From: Candidatus Krumholzibacteriota bacterium
GTDB taxonomy: Bacteria; Krumholzibacteriota; Krumholzibacteriia; JAJRXK01
Reading direction: 5' to 3'
DNA length: 41,966 nucleotides
Assembly (NCBI GenBank): GCA_024276305.1
Contig: JAJRXK010000041.1
Coordinates: 1 to 41,966, forward strand
In this document: in pieces, positions 38,942 to 41,966 of the stretch
How positions within the stretch are numbered: the stretch's first letter is position 1
Layout: each line of letters starts with the position of its first letter
The notes under the pieces: generated by a model
Database searches by the model: none
What the model saw: the letters and a program-made list of their open reading frames with translations, nothing else
What the model was told of the DNA's origin: nothing
Translations under genes and position numbers: made by a program

Positions 38942-39715
38942 CTAGCGGGCGCAGGTTTGGGCCCGCCCGCCATCGATGGCCACGCACTCGCCGGTGATCC
39001 ACCCCGCGCGATCCGAGGCCAGGAAGGCGATGAGTTCTGCCACCTCCTCGGGCTCTCCCACCCGCCCGAGGGGGTGGGTGGCGCTGCCCTTGGCCAAGAA
39101 GGCAGCGTAGCTCCGCTCATCCATGCCCCCATTGCGGTGCAGGTTGGTCTTCACCACTCCAGGATTCACCGCGTTGACCCGTACCCCCGCTCCGGCGAGG
39201 TCCAGAGCCATGCACCGAGTCATCTGATCGACGGCTGCCTTGCTCACGCAATAGCTGAACACCCCGGGGAATGCCCGCGTACCGGTCACGCTACTCACAT
39301 TCACCACCGCACCCCGGCCCTTACGCAGCGCAGCCACGCAGCGTTGGGTGAGGTCGAAGACCACCCGCACGTTGAGATCCATCATGTGGTCGAAGTCCTC
39401 GAGTCTCGTCTCCTCGACACCACCCGTGGCGATGATCCCCGCCGCATTCACCAGGACCTGCAACTCCGACTGGGGGTCGGCATGAGATGCTACCAACTCC
39501 GCCCGGGCCTCTGCGTCGGTGAGGTCGGCGACCACCGTCACCACGGATCCCGAAGCTCCCGCCGCTTCGTCGCGGAGGGTCTCCAGCGCGGCCTCGTTGC
39601 GTCCCACTCCCACTACTTCGCAGCCCCGATGAGCCAGGAGGAGGGCCGTGGCTCGGCCGATCCCGCTGCTCGCTCCGGTGACCAGAGCCCGTTTTTCCTG
39701 AAATTCTCCGTGCAT
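38942..39715 (-). CDS. Short-chain dehydrogenase/reductase (SDR)
   Basis: 257 residues of a classical SDR. TGASSGIGRATALLLAHRG is the cofactor motif; NAAGIIATG, VNVSSVTGTRAFPGVFSYCVSK (catalytic Ser, Tyr and Lys) and NPGVVKTNL are also present, and the end ITGECVAIDGGRA is typical. Asp-independent specificity and an Arg after the second strand (VGVGRN) suggest NADPH. Substrate unknown; FabG-like or sugar-alcohol activities are possible. The ATG at 39715 shares its A with the TGA of the peptidase gene (TGATG), so the two genes are coupled. It converges with htpG, only 6 bp apart. Confidence 0.93.
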   Translation of the reverse strand: MHGEFQEKRALVTGASSGIGRATALLLAHRGCEVVGVGRNEAALETLRDEAAGASGSVVTVVADLTDAEARAELVASHADPQSELQVLVNAAGIIATGGVEETRLEDFDHMMDLNVRVVFDLTQRCVAALRKGRGAVVNVSSVTGTRAFPGVFSYCVSKAAVDQMTRCMALDLAGAGVRVNAVNPGVVKTNLHRNGGMDERSYAAFLAKGSATHPLGRVGEPEEVAELIAFLASDRAGWITGECVAIDGGRAQTCAR

Positions 39716-41526
39716 CAGTCCCATCCCTTCTTCCGGCCTTCATTCTCCTTCTGCAACCACTCCATGAGCGGCGCGAAGTACTCCATCATCGGTCGTGTGC
39801 TGAGAGGCTCACCGGTGGCTTCAACGATGAGTTCGCGCCAATCCCGCGTGGCTCCCTGCTCGAGAATCGAGCGCAGGAAGTCCCCCACTTCCTCGTGCCC
39901 GTAGTAGTTGCAGGCATTGGGCGGTTGGTGAAGGATCTTCTTGGCGATGGTGTTGTGCAACTGGTACTTCAGCACCGTGGCGAAAGCATAGTCGTAGTAC
40001 TGCGCCGGATCATCGTTGATATGAGTCTTGGTGGCCGGATCGCAGTATTCCCCGCCGCGCGTCGATGGAGCCTCGATCCCCTGGTACTTCGATTTGTAGG
40101 CCCACCACCGCTGGTTCCACTCCTCTGGAGGAAGATTCTCCTCGTAGAGATCGTGCTCGAAGTGACTGATGGTTCCCGCCGCCCAGGGCAGGAATGCGAT
40201 CGTCTCGCTCAGGGCCTCATTGAGCAACCACTGCATCGAATCGACCTCGCGACCCTCCTCCAGTAGGCCGACTTGCTGGAGGTAGGGAACCTGCCAGGCC
40301 GCAATCGAGATCTGCTCTCCGATCCCCTCGTGGAAGCCACGGTTCGCTCCGGTGCGGAGCACCACCGGAACCTCCGGCCGGGTGTAGCTCATGTAGTAGT
40401 AGATGTGCCCGAGTTCGTGGTGCGAAGTCCCGAACCACTGCGCATTGTTCTCCACGCTCATCAGCGACCGCACATCGTCCCCGAGATTGATGTGCCAGGC
40501 ACTCGCGTGACTGTTCTTCTTGCGATCGCCTCCCACCGGCACCGGATAGAGATCACTGCGCTGCCAAAAGGTCGCCGGCAACGGCGAGAAGCCCATGGAA
40601 ACGTAGAAGTCCTCGGCCTGGCGCACAATCCATTCGGGATTCTTGTCTTCGAAGAGCGCATCGAGGTCCACTGCATCCACCAGGCCCGGCCAACTCTGTC
40701 CCCACCGATTTCCCAGCCAGTGAGCCGGGATGCGGTCGGGCACCGGCTCTCCGTAGCGCTCGGCCAGCTTGTACTTGGCCCAGGTGTGCAATTCGATGTA
40801 GAGAGGCCAGATGTCGCGAATCCAACCGTCGAGCATCTCCATCATCTCGTCGACGGTCATCCCATAGTCGGCCACCTGAAGGGCGAAGAACGAATCGTAT
40901 CCCATCTCTCGCGCGACTTGGTTGCGGAGGCGTTGGAGCCGGGCCAGTCCTGGGGCGAGGACCTTCCCGATTTCCTTGCTCGACTCCCACACCTTCCGAC
41001 GTTGGTCGAGATCCCGGCTGTCGACGAGCAGCTCGTCGATGCGATTGGCACTCACCTTCTCGAGGCACTCTCCCTCGGCATTTCGTCGCAAGCAGTACTG
41101 ATAGCCGTCTTGCAGACTGCCCTGCTCGGCTTCGGCCTCGATGCGCTCTTCCACGATCCGAGGGATGGACCCGGGAGCCTCCGCGGCTTCCAGCCACGCC
41201 TTGTCCAGCTGACGCTGCGTGAGAGCCGAGAGCTCTTCGCGGTGCTCTCGGAAGTAGCGAATGCGACCGAGTAACTCCGGATCCCCGGTGAAGGCCGACC
41301 AAGCCCGTCCTCCCGCGATCCTCTTGCCATCGTTGAGAGGGCCGACGTCGGTCGAAGCCTCCCACGAACTCCCCTCGGAAACCTCGAAAAACCGTTGGTA
41401 GAGAGAGTTGTAGATCCGCAGAAAGTCCTGGGCCTGGCTCTCGAGATCCTCGCCTGCCTGGGACCTCAGCGGAGAAACCGCCACCAGGAGCAGGACGATG
41501 GCGATGACAGTGGAACGACGTGGCAT
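39715..41526 (-). CDS. Secreted M2-family dipeptidyl carboxypeptidase (ACE-like)
   Basis: 603 residues with a signal peptide (STVIAIVLLLVAVSPLRSQAG). The M2 zinc site is SHHELGHIYYY, with zinc ligands His370 and His374, catalytic Glu371, and third ligand Glu400 in GFHEGIGEQISIAAW. Other ACE-type segments are GYDSFFALQVADYGMTVDEM, CHP-less PATFWQRSDLYPVPVGGDR and HINDDPAQYYDYAFATVLKYQLH. It cleaves dipeptides from peptide C-termini in the periplasm or outside the cell. Together with the adjacent M28 gene it suggests peptide scavenging. Divergent from the M28 gene; 105 bp separate them. Confidence 0.95.
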   Translation of the reverse strand: MPRRSTVIAIVLLLVAVSPLRSQAGEDLESQAQDFLRIYNSLYQRFFEVSEGSSWEASTDVGPLNDGKRIAGGRAWSAFTGDPELLGRIRYFREHREELSALTQRQLDKAWLEAAEAPGSIPRIVEERIEAEAEQGSLQDGYQYCLRRNAEGECLEKVSANRIDELLVDSRDLDQRRKVWESSKEIGKVLAPGLARLQRLRNQVAREMGYDSFFALQVADYGMTVDEMMEMLDGWIRDIWPLYIELHTWAKYKLAERYGEPVPDRIPAHWLGNRWGQSWPGLVDAVDLDALFEDKNPEWIVRQAEDFYVSMGFSPLPATFWQRSDLYPVPVGGDRKKNSHASAWHINLGDDVRSLMSVENNAQWFGTSHHELGHIYYYMSYTRPEVPVVLRTGANRGFHEGIGEQISIAAWQVPYLQQVGLLEEGREVDSMQWLLNEALSETIAFLPWAAGTISHFEHDLYEENLPPEEWNQRWWAYKSKYQGIEAPSTRGGEYCDPATKTHINDDPAQYYDYAFATVLKYQLHNTIAKKILHQPPNACNYYGHEEVGDFLRSILEQGATRDWRELIVEATGEPLSTRPMMEYFAPLMEWLQKENEGRKKGWD

Positions 41527-41631
41527 GATTCCTCCCTTGGTCCACGATGCCCGGAGAATGTAGACGAAGCCAGGGGGAGACCGCTACAGTGTCTTCCTTG
41601 CCCCCTCACTCCTGCGCTTCGGGTGATTCGC

Positions 41632-41966
41632 ATGAATCGATTCTTCACCGCATTCGGGCTTGCGGCCGCCGCCCTGATCTTCGCATCGGCGACCGCGGAG
41701 GCCGACCGGTCTCCCAGCGATCTGGAAGTTCTCAATCAGATTCGCCAAGAGGGATTCCATCGCTCCCACGCTCTGCAGTACCTCGAGCACCTCACCGAAG
41801 ACATCGGTCCCCGGCTCACCGGGAGCCCCGCGATGCGTGCGGCAAATGACTGGACTCGCGACGCCCTCGTGGAGATGGGATTGTCGAAGGCTCGCCTCGA
41901 GAGCTACGAATTCGGTGTGGGATGGAGTTTCGGCCGGTGCTCGGTGACGGAGGTCGAACCCATCGC
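41632..41966 (+). CDS. Secreted M28-family peptidase, N-terminal part (3' end outside window)
   Basis: The frame from ATG 41632 is open to the window end (111 codons). The signal peptide FFTAFGLAAAALIFASATAE is followed by a conserved N-terminal stretch of M28-type aminopeptidases: SHALQYLEHLTEDIGPRLTG, SPAMRAANDWTRDALVEMGL and ARLESYEFGVGWSFGR. The zinc ligands are further downstream and cannot be seen. Divergent from the M2 gene; both would be exported peptidases. No good Shine-Dalgarno precedes the start (GTGATTCGC). Confidence 0.75.
   Translation, partial: MNRFFTAFGLAAAALIFASATAEADRSPSDLEVLNQIRQEGFHRSHALQYLEHLTEDIGPRLTGSPAMRAANDWTRDALVEMGLSKARLESYEFGVGWSFGRCSVTEVEPI

Overview
This window is a high-GC bacterial chromosome segment, probably from an uncultured Gram-negative lineage of the FCB group (Eisenbacteria/Krumholzibacteriota-like). 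That placement is inference. It rests on an outer-membrane beta-barrel protein, several lipoproteins, a gingipain-type C25 protease with a FlgD-like/T9SS-style C-terminus, a dockerin-like secreted protein, and DivIVA coexisting with an outer membrane. There is no phage, plasmid or CRISPR signature. tRNA-Asp, tRNA-Val and a complete tmRNA gene are present, and most genes are on the minus strand.

Layout. 1-2677: partial secreted TPR protein, a small winged-helix-like protein, rpmB and a fatty-acid desaturase. 2748-3195: a short transposon-derived element with 24-bp inverted repeats and a 9-bp target duplication. It landed exactly on the stop codon of the neighbouring beta-barrel gene. 3185-6423: the beta-barrel gene and a GH57/DUF3536 glycosidase. 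6742-12968: tRNA-Asp and a translationally coupled peptidoglycan-recycling operon (murQ, sugar-binding-like lipoprotein, anmK, SpoIID-type lytic enzyme, nagZ). 13009-22178: a secretion island with one C25 protease, four related small secreted proteins sharing a C-terminal S(F/W)GxVKxx(F/Y) motif, and an Ig/dockerin-like protein. One of the four is interrupted by an in-frame TAG. A second copy of the transposon-derived element lies between the two most similar family members.

22302-30698: tRNA-Val, an unlisted 57-residue membrane protein whose stop codon lies inside the tRNA gene, and a housekeeping/envelope run (mltG, ruvX, an anti-sigma kinase/antagonist pair, rluD-type synthase, lspA, punA, divIVA, yggT, yggS, an Rrf2 regulator, ssrA). 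30739-35512: a tightly overlapped operon with a thioesterase, a c-type-cytochrome-like lipoprotein with a CX4CH motif, and a NatAB-like ABC exporter whose second permease is fused to a CPBP protease. 35738-41966: MFS transporter, htpG, SDR oxidoreductase, M2 dipeptidase and the start of an M28 peptidase.

The genes suggest an envelope- and protein-degradation-oriented heterotroph that recycles its cell wall, secretes peptidases and exports small cysteine-containing proteins. The least explained parts are the secreted paralog family with its C-terminal motif and the matching pair of transposon-derived elements.
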